A stretch of 64,000 bases of DNA, from the NCBI GenBank assembly GCA_942159475.1, contig OW804097.1, positions 8,089,685 through 8,153,684 of the forward strand, given 5' to 3'. The position numbers and the translations under genes were made by a program. Shown in pieces: positions 9,561 to 21,393 of this stretch. A model generated the notes under the pieces. The model did not search any database. It was not told the DNA's origin and saw nothing but the letters and a program-made list of their open reading frames with translations. The DNA comes from Sthenelais limicola (lineage: Eukaryota; Annelida; Polychaeta; Phyllodocida; Sigalionidae). Positions within the stretch are counted from its first letter, which is position 1, and each line of letters starts with the position of its first letter.

Positions 9561-10699
9561 TGCACTAAATCCTGTTTTGATGAAGCTATCAATTTATTTA
9601 CAGGGATGCCAGTTGGGGTCTGTAAAATTGACTGAAATTTTTTAGAGGGTTGTTTGGGGCGGGATCCATGAGCGCTGTATACGAAAATCCCCGATTATCA
9701 CTCACCAAGGAAAACCTATTGTTTCCATATTAAAAAATGCTTAATAATTCAGAAAACATTATTTCCTAATATGCTTCATATGTTTGCAACACTCGGTGAT
9801 AGTTAATGTAAACCATGAGATGTCATAATAAGCAACTCAACTGACTTGTCCAAGTGCAAAACACGCGGGGACCAGAGGCTAACTAGCCCAGGGGTGAATG
9901 GAATTGCTGGGCAGTGATTGGCTGATAATTAGAAATATGAATTTATATTTTTTTTCCATAATTCTATGGTAAGTTACATAAGAAGGGGAACTTAGGATTT
10001 GATTATAGTCATGTCTTTAATTTAATATTTATTTCAAACTGCTTTTAGCAGCTCGCAACATGTACTAAATATTAACCAATGGGGGAACAGTATTCGCTAG
10101 CCCGGTGCTGTAAGAAGGTCGTCAGTCAGGAATCTACTCGGGGGAGACCGTAGGCTACAGAACACTGTCGGGCCATGGGCTAGTGGATGGCCGACGAGTG
10201 GCAAATGAGGGGGTCATATCCCGTTGAAAAGTTCAGTAAAAAATGCAGTCAGTCAGAGCCTGGCCAGGCTAACCTGGAGCCTCGCCAGGCTGCAGAGTTT
10301 GGCACAATGAAGGTAGAATAGCGATTGATATCACCACCCAGGGCAAAATCGAACTTAGATATTCTACATTTAGTGAATTTTAACAAAATAGTCAAAATTA
10401 CTGTATTGACTGATTTCAGTCACATGACTGAGAAATGGCATCCCTGTATTTATATGGCTCACAGCGCATCGTTGACCAATCAAAATCTAGCACACATTGT
10501 TGCACATGTGTACACATGTGTAACACCTACGTCCATATATAAAGCTTGTACAGACCATACCTTGTAGGCACACCCCTGACGAAGGCCCACTAGGGTTGAA
10601 ACGCGTTGGGTAAAATTTCAATAAAAAAGTGCTTCTAAACACCCGGATCGGAGTAATCATTTACTGGGTTTACATACCTTAATTACATCTATCAATTTA
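9561..10699. other. Unassigned sequence inserted in the inverted hAT-like copy
   Basis: About 1.1 kb between the two matched parts of the inverted hAT-like element. It contains CTGGCCAGGCTAACCTGGAG-type short duplications near 10,260, a TATA-like TATATAAAG at 10,537-10,545, and the hammerhead-like motif at 10,576 followed by AATAAA. It may be a Penelope-type LTR or another insertion; no ORF supports this. Confidence 0.35.
10576..10605 (+). ncRNA. Hammerhead-like core (CTGACGA...GAAAC)
   Basis: CTGACGA, then GGCCC-ACTA-GGGTT able to form a short stem with GU pairs, then GAAAC. This matches the CUGANGA/stem II/GAAA order of hammerhead ribozymes. I could not find convincing stems I and III or an NUH cleavage site in register, so it is at best a degraded or truncated copy. 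Hammerheads of this kind occur in Penelope-like elements of animals. Confidence 0.25.
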
Positions 10700-11090
10700 T
10701 TTATTTAGCAATTAATAATTGCTATATGAATAGTTCGAATGGATAAACATCATGAAAACAATTATTGAAAACTTTAGTAGGTTCTTGTCTCAAATGCACC
10801 AGCATGCACCATGATCAATTATGTTTTCAAAATTTTCCAGGGGGGTGGGTGGGGGGGGGTGGGGGGTTCTCCCCACTGACCCCACCCAGATACTCGCAAG
10901 ATTACGCTCCAGCTTCCCCCACTGAGAAATGTTTCTGGTTAGAACATCAAACTATTAATCATCATAATTAATAGTTTGATATTTTCCTAAAAGTTTAGAG
11001 CCTGATGCTTTAAAATAGCCTTCAAATACAAGTGTTAAAAAGTATATGTATTTGTTGCAAATGCACCAGAATGCACCAATAGCTAGGCTC
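10700..11090 (-). mobile_element. hAT-like element, inverted copy, proximal part
   Basis: TTTCTGGTTAGAACATC, AAACTATTAATCATCAT and GCAAATGCACCAGAATGCACC are the reverse complement of 4990-5270. The GGGGGTGGGTGGGG tract replaces the GGGGGTTTTTCC of the other copy. With 9270-9560 this makes an interrupted element. Confidence 0.65.
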
Positions 11091-13280
11091 TTTAGAATTT
11101 GGCCATTTGGCTTAAAATAGGTGCAGCTGACACTAATTTAAGACGGGCACAAGGCCTATCTGAGTGTGGGCGGGGCTCTGACCACAGCTAAGGCCCTGTC
11201 TGTGTGCAAGGCCGGGTGCAGGGCAGTGCGCCCGGCAAGCTTGGCATAGGTCACTTGGTTCATCTACATGTCAGTCTGTATGGTGGACTTTAACCATTTA
11301 AATGAACCTAATTTAGTGAATTTCTAGGAGCTGACATGGTATCCAATGATCTTAACCGATGTGCATAGTATTTTCTTTTATATCCTCTAATTTGGTGGTT
11401 ATATTAGACGTTTTTCTATTGTTAAAATGCAATTTAATGTGGGGTCCTCCCTACATCCATACACTTCCTTATGACACAAAATGTGAACAAATGTTTCTGG
11501 ACCCAGTTCCGGCCCAAATTGACTGTGCGCCTTCATTCTGGCCTCGGTGGGTCAATGGTGAATTCTCAATTCGGACCACGTCTATTAAAGAGTATGAGTC
11601 TAAAATATTTTTGGATGCAAAAAGCGCTTGGATTATCTCGCTCATAAGCAACCCTTCTTCAGGGCCATAGCCATCCCATAGACATTGAAATGAACTTACA
11701 TTATCATGAAAAAGTCTGTACAAGGCAGGGTTCACAAACACGGTTGCCCGCTCGCCCCAGGCGACCAGAATTTGATAAGGACTAGTAGATCCTACCTGGC
11801 CACTCATCCTGTGGGCGAGTGGAGATTTTGGGTGAATTTAGACCCTTTTTACCTACTCAAAAGGCCTGCTGCAATATTGCAGAATGGAGGCCAATGGTCA
11901 TCACATCAGAGACAGTTATGTCATTGAGGCGGTTTCTCCAGTCATTCTTTTATTTTTTCATCAGGCTGAATCCTCTCTCTGACTATTAAATGGGTAGTTT
12001 CCCACACAGTATTCGTCGAGGAAAACATCTCATTTCAGTTTAAATGAATATTATCTTCATGCATTATTCATGTGTATTCATTTTGCTTATCTTTTAATTT
12101 TTGAAGAGATAAAGGAAACGTATGTTTGTCAATAATATTTAACATGAATAAATAGATTCTCTATTGTTTGGTTTCTCTCAATAATTAGCTATTTTAAATG
12201 CTTAACCCTCGTCATCAATAGGATTTTAAATGTTATTCGATACATTAGTCAGCCCCCTGTCCCTGCCTCTACCTTGTAACAAAAGAAGCTCATATTGTAA
12301 GGACTACCAGATTTCTATATGATGGCCACGTTTCGTGAACCCTGCAAGGACTTTTCAAACATATTTAAGATTGATACCAACCACTTATTTTCGTTATAAA
12401 CTTGCTACATTTTACATGAAATATTAAGGTAGCTTCAACGCAAGAAGTGTCCTTCTTATGTATTTTCCGTAACTCATCTTGGCATATGTGACTTCATTCT
12501 GGGGCCTTAAGGATGGGTTTGCTCCTGAGTAATTTTCCTTTATGTTGTTACCGTACCAATTGCAAAAAACACATGAAATGAATATTCTATCAGTAAGAAA
12601 ATTTAAAATGTGTGATATAAACTTACTCTAGTGAAGGCAAAGGGCCTTGCTATATGTTCTGTGGAATTATATTATGTGCGAAAGTTTCTGCTTTAATATA
12701 TCTTTTAGGGGTATCATTGAGCCTCGGGCCCAGACCATTGGGCCCCAAGCCTGGACGTTTGGGCCCCAGCTAAAAGAAGTTAGGGCCCCGGGTCTGGACA
12801 ATTGGACCTCACCGGCCTGCCCGCCCACATATTTTATGAGTCTCTGGATGTAGGTTTCAGTCTAGCATGGGGTCGGAGACAAAATGTAAACAGAGCAGGA
12901 TCTGGTTGGTGGTGATGGAAATTGATTTCAAGCTTTTGATAAGGGAAACATGCCTAATTACTGTCAAAATCCTTATTCATCCTTGAAATCATTAATGTGT
13001 ACCACGTCCACTCAACCAATGTTAGGGAAAACTAATCTATTCTTATATTCATCATTTTCTACATGAATCTTGTGAACATAACATGCTTTTCATGAAACCA
13101 GACATTATATCCCGTTTGAAAGCCCATGAAAAGTGTTAAAATGAAGTTTATATGCCAATTAGGTTGGGAAGATCGCCCAGTGACAGAGTGACGTCACATC
13201 CTCAGAAATTATTTAGTTTTTATATTTTTTCTGCAATACGGGAGTTGGATAGCCGCCATTTTGAATCACGATTTGCTTGG
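11091..13280. other. No gene recognised
   Basis: AT-rich non-coding sequence with short repeat relics: (A/T)GGGCCC-rich words near 12,720-12,830 (GGGCCCCAAGCCTGGAC and similar) and a GCCGCCATTTTGAATC repeat end near 13,250. Open frames here are short, unsupported by codon use or similarity, and mostly overlap on both strands. Confidence 0.5.
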
Positions 13281-13289
13281 AATTATTAA

Positions 13290-13410
13290 AGCAAATGGCA
13301 CGATTGAGGGTTCAAACTGATCGAGACCCATCAGAAAACGGGATGAACCCCAAAGGGGTGAGTTCCCGTTTTCTGATGGGTCGAGATTAGTTTGAATCCC
13401 AACAGAGTTT
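13290..13410. mobile_element. Palindromic MITE (AGCAAATGGCAC family), copy 2
   Basis: Left arm contains GGTTCAAACTGATCGAGA and CCCATCAGAAAACGGGA; the right arm contains TCCCGTTTTCTGATGGG and TCGAGATTAGTTTGAATCC. Arms pair over about 50 bp with a small loop. The outer right end is degraded compared with 4749-4861. Confidence 0.8.
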
Positions 13411-13420
13411 CCACACTCTA

Positions 13421-13880
13421 TTTGGATGTTAAAAAGTCAATTTAACTTGTTTAGCTCGAGGATGCTTGATTTACTGCAATTTGTAGGCCTAAGTTACCCA
13501 GTCGGGACAACGTCTGTTGTAACAGCATTGTAGGTCAGGCCTACGCTGCACCAATGAGATTGCGTCTAATCAGACATGGCGAAAACTTTAGAACTTTCAA
13601 GACCGGTGAAAAGGAACTTTCACCAGAAGACCAAAGGTTTCACTGGTCCTCCAAAGGTTTCTCTAACGTTTCATACAAATTTTTCACCGGACAATCGGAC
13701 CGGAGAAACTTTACTTTCACCGGTCCGACTTGTCTTTCAACGGTCAAGGACCGCGGTCCGGCAGGTTTCGCCATGTCTGCATCTTTGCCTGAACTGTTCA
13801 CGCGATTGCCTGAACTGTTCACGTGAACAGTTGACCAAACTGCACCCCCACACTGCACCTTTCTTACTGCTCACGTGTAT
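13421..13880 (+). repeat. Family-D dispersed repeat, copy 2 (interrupted)
   Basis: Matches 5829-6095 at both ends (TTGGATGTTAAAAAGT and ACTGCACCTTTCTTACTGCTCA) but is interrupted at 13,571-13,779 by a separate TIR element. Confidence 0.7.
13571..13779. mobile_element. 209-bp TIR element nested in family-D repeat
   Basis: Exact 14-bp inverted repeats CAGACATGGCGAAA / TTTCGCCATGTCTG. The interior is rich in ACCGG/CCGGT and CTTTCACC words. It is absent from the corresponding place in the family-D copy at about 5990, which supports an insertion. No convincing target duplication. Confidence 0.75.
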
Positions 13881-14190
13881 GATAATGGGACTAATGGTAC
13901 AATGTAAAATCGATGTAAAACATGCCATCTTCAGCATGGAATATTTAACAATGATCTCATGTAATAATAATGTTTTACAGGATTCCATGAAACAAGACTT
14001 CATTTTTCCCATCATATATTTGTTTTTTATAGATTAGTTTTACAATGAAGCTATGATATTGATGAAAAGTCAAAAAAGATCCTTGCATTTTTAGATATAT
14101 TTATTTAAACAGTTGCTAAATATCATGTGTCAGAATTAAACTAAATACATCCCAGAATTCACTGTAATAGACATAGGCCTACGCAGTGAT
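13877..14190 (+). repeat. Family-C dispersed repeat, copy 2
   Basis: Shares TCAGCATGGAATATTTA, TGATATTGATGAAAA and GACATAGGCCTACGCAGTG with 585-870. It lies directly after the family-D copy. Confidence 0.6.
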
Positions 14191-14334
14191 ATCTAAGTCC
14201 CATATTGGGTCATTTTCGGTAGTCCATATATACATTTCGTTAATTTCAGTAATTCCTGATTCAGGCCTACGCAAAAACCTTTTTGAAGTTACTTAACTTA
14301 GTACATAAAGAGTAGGACTACTGTATAGTTATGA

Positions 14335-14460
14335 AATGAAGGTAGGACGCATGAGCCCGAGCCTCGGACGCGTGAGTCCGAGCATCGGACGTGTGAGCCC
14401 CGCGGGATCGGATGCGTGAGTCCCGGCATGTCTGACGACATTGATAGGGTCGGATAGTAG
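14335..14460 (-). repeat. GC-rich minisatellite, minus orientation
   Basis: Imperfect units GAGC(C/A)TCGGACGCGTGAG repeat about four times. It is the reverse-complement style of the array at 15,265-15,411 (CTCACGCGTCTGAGGCC), giving two GC islands in opposite orientation about 0.9 kb apart in AT-rich surroundings. Confidence 0.6.
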
Positions 14461-15264
14461 GCCTACAGTGCACTTGTGCTATCTTAGCGTGCCACTTAGA
14501 CTTAATCATGTAATCAAATCTCAATAATTATAACTAGGAAACATATGAACCCATATTTCTAATTTAACATCACCAAATATTCCAATATCTGGTCGATTTT
14601 TCCAACCAGACTGGCCATAGCTATGAATAGCTCTGTTGCAGGTAAAACAAGTCGAATCATGTTTTGGTTGGTTCTACTTATTTTGAGTAAACAAAAATTT
14701 GGGAGACTTGACTGCTTTAAAAGTCGATATTACAGTTAAGATAAAATTGTACTAGGGTTTTTTATTCACTATTTTTAAATAACATAGTAACTTGATGAAT
14801 TATGAAACATCAGAACATAAACATTAAGCTGATCGACCTGTTTAGCCTATAATATATATATATAGGCAGATCGGCGATCGGCAACCATACAAGAATCTGA
14901 ACTGAATTTAAAAAGAAATCGAGCCCCCCCCCCCCCCTCCCCATGCCATGTACATGTTTTGCTTAATATTTTTGCTTGATATGGAGACAAAGGCGTTTTG
15001 TCCCACCTTGTCCTTGGATGATCGTCACTGTTCAACCTCAGCTTCGCTTGCGTCGTCTGCACACGCGGCGAGCGATAATAGGGGATTTGAGTCATAACGC
15101 ATTCGAAATTGATATAAAAAAAGGTTTTGAAGGTACGACACAGAAAATACTCTAAGTCCACTTCAGACTCACATAGTGAAGGTGCGTCCGACACAAAAAA
15201 TACTCTAAGTCTAAGTCCACTTCAGACTCACATAATATTCGCAATTTTTTATTGCGTGGCTTGG

Positions 15265-15411
15265 ACTCAGGAGTCTGGACTCACGAGTCTGAGGCCGGGG
15301 CTCACGCGTCTGAGGCCGGGGCTCACGCGTCTGAGGCCGGGGCTCACGCGTCTGAGGCCGGGGACCGCGGGTCGGGGATCACGCGGGTCGGGGATCAGGC
15401 GTCCGACCCCC
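15265..15411 (+). repeat. 21-bp GC-rich minisatellite
   Basis: Unit CTCACGCGTCTGAGGCCGGGG is repeated about four times almost perfectly, then degenerates to GGGTCGGGGATCACGC. It produces an artefactual RPGLTRL repeat frame. Upstream, AATACTCTAAGTCCACTTC is duplicated at 15,147 and about 15,206. Confidence 0.85.
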
Positions 15412-16139
15412 TATCGAGTGGGCGATAATAGGGAGCCGATTGTTTTGATTCAAACATGGTAAGAAACACAGACATCAGGCCTACCTTTGATTCTGCGTGT
15501 CTTGCTCCCTACTGCTTGTGGTTATAGGTTGTAGTCCACTGTACACTAATTGCGCTTGTTTTAAACTGTTCACAACCCTTTTCAATAAAGCATTAAACCG
15601 TTAGGCGGAGGTCGGCCATTGTTAGGCGTTTCTCTTTAGTAATACAAGCGCGTGCTGTACCCAGCAGAGCCTAAGCGGAGTATGACAAGTGCGCACTGTG
15701 TGACCCAACAAAGCAGTTTAAAGTGTTTTGTACTATAGCATAGGTAGGATTTACTTGTCCAATACAACTTACTGGGGAATTTTTTCACGTTTCATCAACA
15801 TATCAATATTGTGTGCAGAGACTCTACAAATAAATTTATGCCGTACTAGGCGTAGGCCTACCATACTCAGGTGGTTTTCATGCAATTATACCATTAATTA
15901 TTTGGAACAAAATCACAGAAATGAAGCGTTGGCGGGAATTAATTTTTTACCGTGAAGTTATATTTATTGCTACTAATGAGCACTTTTTATAGCAAATCAA
16001 CACAGGACCCCTAGAGGATTAGAAGAGTTTTCGAAAATGCTTGAAACATAATTAATAATTGTATTCATTGTATAATGGCATATCAGCAGATTATTGAATA
16101 AAACATTAGCAAACTATTAGCTAACATTGAACAGAGAAG

Positions 16140-16161
16140 GATCCAGGATTTCATGAAGTGG

Positions 16162-16192
<31 letters not shown>

Positions 16193-16330
16193 GGGGTTCA
16201 GGTATGAGAAAGGGCACATGTTGGGGACTCTGTGAGCGCCAAAGGCGGGGTCTGAGAATTTTTTTAAAATGTATACTCCTTAAATGGTGAATTCTGGTGC
16301 ATTTTGAGTGGATAAATAAATTTTTTAATG
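16140..16330 (+). repeat. Dispersed repeat with poly-G tract (GAGCGCCAAAGGCG type)
   Basis: GGATCCAGGATTTCATGAAG, a (GT)n/poly-G tract at about 16,164-16,196, GAGCGCCAAAGGCGGGG and TGGTGAATTCTGGTGCATTTT resemble the right portion of the hAT-like element at 5130-5260. Relic only. Confidence 0.5.
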
Positions 16331-17689
16331 TATGGATTTTAACAGCATTTTACCTTTGGAATTGCTGCTCATTACATTACAGACAGGCCATAACCAGGGG
16401 GTGTCAGGGGTGTTCAAATGAACTGCCCCCCTACCACTCCTAGGTCAGTGGTTCCCCCCAATAAAAATTAATTAATATCTAAAAAAAAAATCAAAACAAA
16501 TCTTCACCTTCACCCTGCCCACTTCTGCATAGGCCTACATAGGCCTACATAGACCTACTCCAAAATCAATGCAATATCAGAACAAGATCCTAGCTATAGA
16601 TATTAAGAACATTAATACAAGGAACTTTGAAATAATAGGTAGAAAAATGTTAAAACACCCTACGCCTCTGAACAAATTAAAACAAAATAGAATACCATAG
16701 TCCATACTCAGGGAACCAACTAGATATTGAAACTGTAACTGAGTGAGAAGGGGCTGAAAACCTCCCAACAGCCGGAGACACCCCCTTCCACAGCATTCAA
16801 TGAATGAATATTAAATGTTTTTCAAATTCAAATTTAAGTGATCATATATGCACAACCAGTAATTATACAGATAATAGTGGCACTAGTAACCTTAATAGTA
16901 GGCTATGTATAATCAGGACATCTGCTATTGTCCCAGCTTGGGTTGATTGTACTGATTAATCTGGTGGAGAGCTAGGTATGCTGTATAAATAAACTGAAGC
17001 AAGGGCATGGAAAGGATTCCTTTTTGCTTGACTGAGCTGAACAACCAACATCAACTCCCTCTGACATATTCATTTAATTTAGTGCCTGAATTATACTGAG
17101 TTCTCCACTATTTTACAATGCAATAGGCTCTATACAGGCCTCCCTGGCTCATGCCTCACTCCCCCTCCCTGCCTCCCTCTAGTGTAAAGTACAGTTAACA
17201 CTGCCCTGGTGGGCATGTACAGTACTAAGGTATTGCACAACAGTGTTGCAATAGTCAGTGATGAAGTCTACAGTAGATTCTCTATATAACGCATCCAGTT
17301 TATCAAGGACAAGAGACATAAAATGATAAATCTAATTATGTTCCTGTTGTGATTATAGCCTATGTTCTTTCCATTGAGTTGATGAGCCAGCGTTACACGT
17401 CTGTGATCTCGCCTCCGGATCTCTTCTGGGCTTAAAGGTGAAGTGTAAAGGTTTTTATTTGATGTTTAATACATTCGGGGGGATATTTTAAAATGATCTA
17501 CAAAATTATAGCTTCCTACCTAATAAATTAAACCAGTGGGAGGTGTTTAAGCGCTACCATTTGTTAGGCCACTGCAACCTAGTGCGGCAAGGGTGAGTAG
17601 CCATCTTTGGACGGGCCAAGCGACCTGTGACGTCATCCATGTCCCGCGCGACTGGTAGATAGATAGCACACACACTATATAGTTTTATA

Positions 17690-17855
17690 GTTGTATGTAT
17701 GGTCCAACGCGCATTATTTATTTTCGCGCACCTACATTTTGCAAAAAAACAATGTGTGAGACTTCCTTTCTGCGCGAATTTAAACCTCGCGAAAAGGTGT
17801 CATTGTACTTAGTGCCCGAAAATGTATCTGCGCGAAAATAAATACGTTTACAGAA
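17690..17855. mobile_element. CG-rich-end MITE relic (TTTTCGCGCA family)
   Basis: ATTTATTTTCGCGCACCTAC, CAATGTGTGAGACTTCC and CTGCGCGAAAATAAATACG match the better preserved element at 35,265-35,471. The left terminus is eroded. Confidence 0.65.
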
Positions 17856-17974
17856 GACCTACATCAACTCAAGATCTTGGCCTGCCAACTACCCTTCACC
17901 GTTCCTCACTTGGCGCAGGAAAAAGCGTTGTCAAGCACTCGGAACTTCAACATGTGTTATTAACATTGCATAGG

Positions 17975-19312
17975 TGGGTCGGGTTTTCGGAAAATGTACA
18001 ATTGGCAGCTCTACATATTTAGTAATTTCTACTAAAAAAATGATAATTTTTTGGTATATCTGAGTACATTTGGTATCGCATTGATTTAAAGTATCAGTTC
18101 TGTTGTGTTAAAGGCAAACGCTACTATTCACTGCCACGCCCCCCTTTACCATATACCAAATCTACGGGCATTTTACACACTATTCCTTTAGCATTGCAGT
18201 CTATGAGGAAACGGCCCATTTTGTCACATTTTATAGCATAACACAAACAATTAATGGCTAGTCCTACCGTCCCAAAATTTTCTACACATACAGTTCAGGT
18301 TATATACTACAGATAAAAAGGAAAAAAAATATATGTCATCGCGTTCGATTTTTTTTCATAGCTGTCTGAAATAGACATGTTTGGGAGACAGAGCTAGCTA
18401 TGGGTACTTTCAGTTGTACTCAACTAGCATGCAAATCTATTGGGAAATGCTGCATTTTCCTTTCACGGTTTTGGAAATAAAACAAAAATGAATACTCTAA
18501 ATGTCCCAGAATTTTCTACACATATAGTGCAGGTAATATTCTACACATATATAGGGAAAGAAATGTATGTCATCGCGTTAAAAAAATAATTGTAGCTGTC
18601 TGAAATAGACATGTTTAGGAAACTTAGAACACTTTGAAAGCAGCAGATTTTTGGGTTGTCAGCCATGTTTCAAAGCCCCATAATTCAGAAACTAGCACGG
18701 TGACCCATTAATTTTTTTTCAGTTTTAAGAACACAAATACTTCAACAATCATATACTAAAGAATCAGAAAAATGACATTTATTTTCACTGGGGAGGAAAA
18801 AAAATTGTTTTTATAAAAATGGTGAAAAATATTGAGTTTTTTCGAGTTTTTAATTTAAAATTCACATTATGTATTTGTTGTTTTCAAAATAAAAATAACA
18901 ATGCACCCTATGGAAAAGAGGCATAGAATTATTGGCCAAATAATACTCTCTCTAAAACTGTTAATTTTACTTAAATTGAGTGAATATAAATAGTAAATAT
19001 GAACTATGAAGTTGAGGTACTGCAAAATGGGCCCCCCTTTTGGTCGTCATTGGTACTTTTGAGATGCCAAATTTTGAAGCACTGTAATTCAAAAATAAGC
19101 ACGGCGACCCAATGATTTTTTTCCATCCTTATGACCAGAAACACTTCAAGAATCAAATACTAAAGTTTCAGAAAAATGACATTTATTTTCATTTTCCACT
19201 ACATAGTAGCGTTTGCCTTTAATCAGCATTTTGAGGCTCATTTCTGTCTTAAATGTGGGTTATTAGAATGGATTGGTGAAGGCGAATTGTGCATTTTCTG
19301 AAAATGTGCCTC
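17975..19312. mobile_element. MITE-A copy split by a TTAA element
   Basis: Left half TGGGTCGGGTTTTCGGAAAAT to TTCTGTTGTGTTAA (17,975-18,111) and right half TTAATCAGCATTTTGAGGC to the ATTTTCTGAAAATGTGCCTCA end (19,219-19,312). Joined around one TTAA they reconstitute an ordinary subfamily-A MITE, whose other copies read TGTTAAACTGCATTTTGA at this point. Confidence 0.85.
18112..19218. mobile_element. 1,107-bp non-autonomous DNA transposon with TTAA target duplication
   Basis: Inverted ends AGGCAAACGCTACTAT / ATAGTAGCGTTTGCCT flanked on both sides by TTAA (18,108-18,111 and 19,219-19,222). TTAA duplication is diagnostic of piggyBac or Kolobok superfamilies; the AGG start fits Kolobok better than the usual CC of piggyBac. 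The interior shows direct duplications (TCTACACATA...GTGCAGG, GTCTGAAATAGACATGTTT, GAAAAATGACATTTATTTTCA) but no transposase frame, so it depends on another copy for movement. Confidence 0.9.
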
Positions 19313-19512
19313 AAATATAAGACCTCACGACGCACATTATTGCGTCGTACCCGGCTTAAAACATTGTTTATGATAAGTACATCCATTATATTCCTTGAAA
19401 ATTCTCCAGCTAATTCTTACCAGCTCAATAAAGGGGTAAGGATGATAAGAAAAGTGTGTTGGGCAAAAGTATTATAGACCATGCAAAGATGACCCTCGCT
19501 ACATCTAATCAG

Positions 19513-20114
19513 AGTGCGAAATTAACCTTTTTCTCCACCCGCCAACTTGGCGGGTAAATGCAGATATTTACCCGCCCACAAATTATACATTAATGACAGA
19601 AGGTGATTTCAATCACACAAGTAAATAATAAAATTTGAAAAGTTTGAATAAAACTTAAAGATCATAACAACCAGCTGACTCATAGTTTTGGTGTCTACTG
19701 ACTATACTATTAAATAATAAAATACCATTCGTTCTTTGTACAAAATAATATAGTAACAAATTTCGTTACAGTTCCTGAATTTAATAAATAGGATAGACAT
19801 GAATCCGCTGCCATCCTATTCTATCTCCTCCTTACTCCCCCCGTCACCCCCACACCTCTTCCCCGCAAGGAGAAGATAGAAAAGGGAGGGAAGAAATTTA
19901 CCCGCCCACAAATTACTCCTCAATGAAATCTTCAACAGATGAAGTTGGCAGGAAAAGAATTTTCGAGCATTATCCCAGAAATACACTATAATCATTATAA
20001 TATACTTGAATACTGAATCACTCAAACACATCACAATGGACGTTTATTTCTACTCTTTCTATCTCTCTGTCTCACTTCCCGCATTTGGCGGCGGGCGGGT
20101 GTTAATTTTGCACT
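19513..20114. mobile_element. 602-bp TIR element (AGTGCGAAATTAAC ends)
   Basis: AGTGCGAAATTAAC at the left and GTTAATTTTGCACT at the right are inverted repeats with one mismatch. The block TTACCCGCCCACAAATTA is duplicated at 19,570 and about 19,900. Similar GGCGGGTAAA sequence occurs at 2150. No coding capacity is evident. Confidence 0.65.
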
Positions 20115-20889
20115 TAATGCTATGAGACAATGCTTAGCCAGAGCTAGCCAGGCTAATGCAAGCCTTCGCCCTAGACCCAGTAGGACATGGATGACGTCAC
20201 AGCGGTGGGGTGCGAATACACACTCTCAGCTCTAGCAAACTGAGCCCCATTTGTTTATTCATCAAAAAGCTGTGAAAAAAGGACGTTAATGGATTTTTTT
20301 TTGATATTCAACCCCGGATGCCATCAATACCACCACCACAAATGTAAATCAGCCCTTATCTCAATTTTTACAATTTTCATTACACTTGACCTTTAAACAC
20401 TACCAATATTCATTAAATGTGATTGTATAGGTTACTTCTGCGAGAACATATCATGAATATATTATGAATATAATAAGGATAGTGGGGGAAAGAACTAATC
20501 TCCGAGTCAAAGGCAAAGGGAGGAAAATATGTTTTTACATCGCTCCAAGTTAAATAAGAATATAAAGAAAGCACATCTGCAATTCCAGTTTTATTCCCGC
20601 AATCCTTGCTGAGGCTGAGAGGTGTTCCCAACCTGATCATACAAAGCTCTGATAGAGACCTTATGAAATTATGAACATATACATCAAGGTATTTGTACAT
20701 AAATGAGGAATATATTTATACATAATGAATGAGTAAGTACAAACTTCATCATTAATTAGAGAAATATTTAATATCATAGATGGTCGAAGTCTGGAAGGTC
20801 TAGCATAAGCCAATAATTAGTTATAAAATAATGAATTAATATACTCAGGAAATAGCAGCAGTCATGGAGATGTACACCCTTGTGGCGGC
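20115..20889. other. No gene recognised
   Basis: Non-coding sequence; one short inverted duplication of GCTAGCCAGGCTAATGC type near 20,140. A 95-codon open frame on the minus strand has no recognisable domain. Confidence 0.5.
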
Positions 20890-21005
20890 CAGAGGAACTA
20901 TGCGGAGATTCCCGGAGGTATCCCGGAGGTATCCGGAGATATCCCGGAGGTAACCGGAGGAATCTCAGAGATCCAGGGAGATCCTTTGGAGATCCTTTGG
21001 AGGAT
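20890..21005 (+). repeat. CGGAG-rich minisatellite
   Basis: Degenerate units of GGAGATATCCCGGAGGTA, then GGAGATCCTTTGGAGATCCTTT. Units are 9-20 bp and imperfect. Confidence 0.6.
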
Positions 21006-21269
21006 TCATAGAGTCGTCATAACCACTTCACAGGATCATTACATTCCCATAGCGACGTGTTGGATACAATATATAGAGGTGTGGTCACTTCGGTTGGAGC
21101 GGGAGAGAAAGCCAGTTGTTTTGGTAATTAAGGCCAGCGTCCTGGCATGGACCACCGCCTATGTGAGAAGTTGAGGGGTCGAGGGCCAGGAGTCAATGTC
21201 ATGATCCAATTTGTAGAGATAGATTTGCTACATTTGTTCCTTGTTGAGTTGATTAATGAATACATTTCT

Positions 21270-21393
21270 TTCGTTGTGTTCAACTGCATTTTGAACCTCA
21301 TTTTTCTCTTTCATTTGGATTTTTCTCTTTCATTTGGATTATTTGAGAGGATAGGTGAGGGCGAATTGTACAATTTCTGAAGATCTGACCCAT
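21270..21393 (+). mobile_element. MITE-A right-half fragment
   Basis: TTCAACTGCATTTTGAACCTCA, a short duplication of TTTCTCTTTCATTTGGAT, and the right end TTGTACAATTTCTGAAGATC then TGACCCA. The left half is missing. Confidence 0.75.

Noticed and set aside
15127..15462. Repeat protein with RPGLTRL units
   Set aside because: Arises from the 21-bp GC minisatellite, which is a multiple of three and so stays open by chance.
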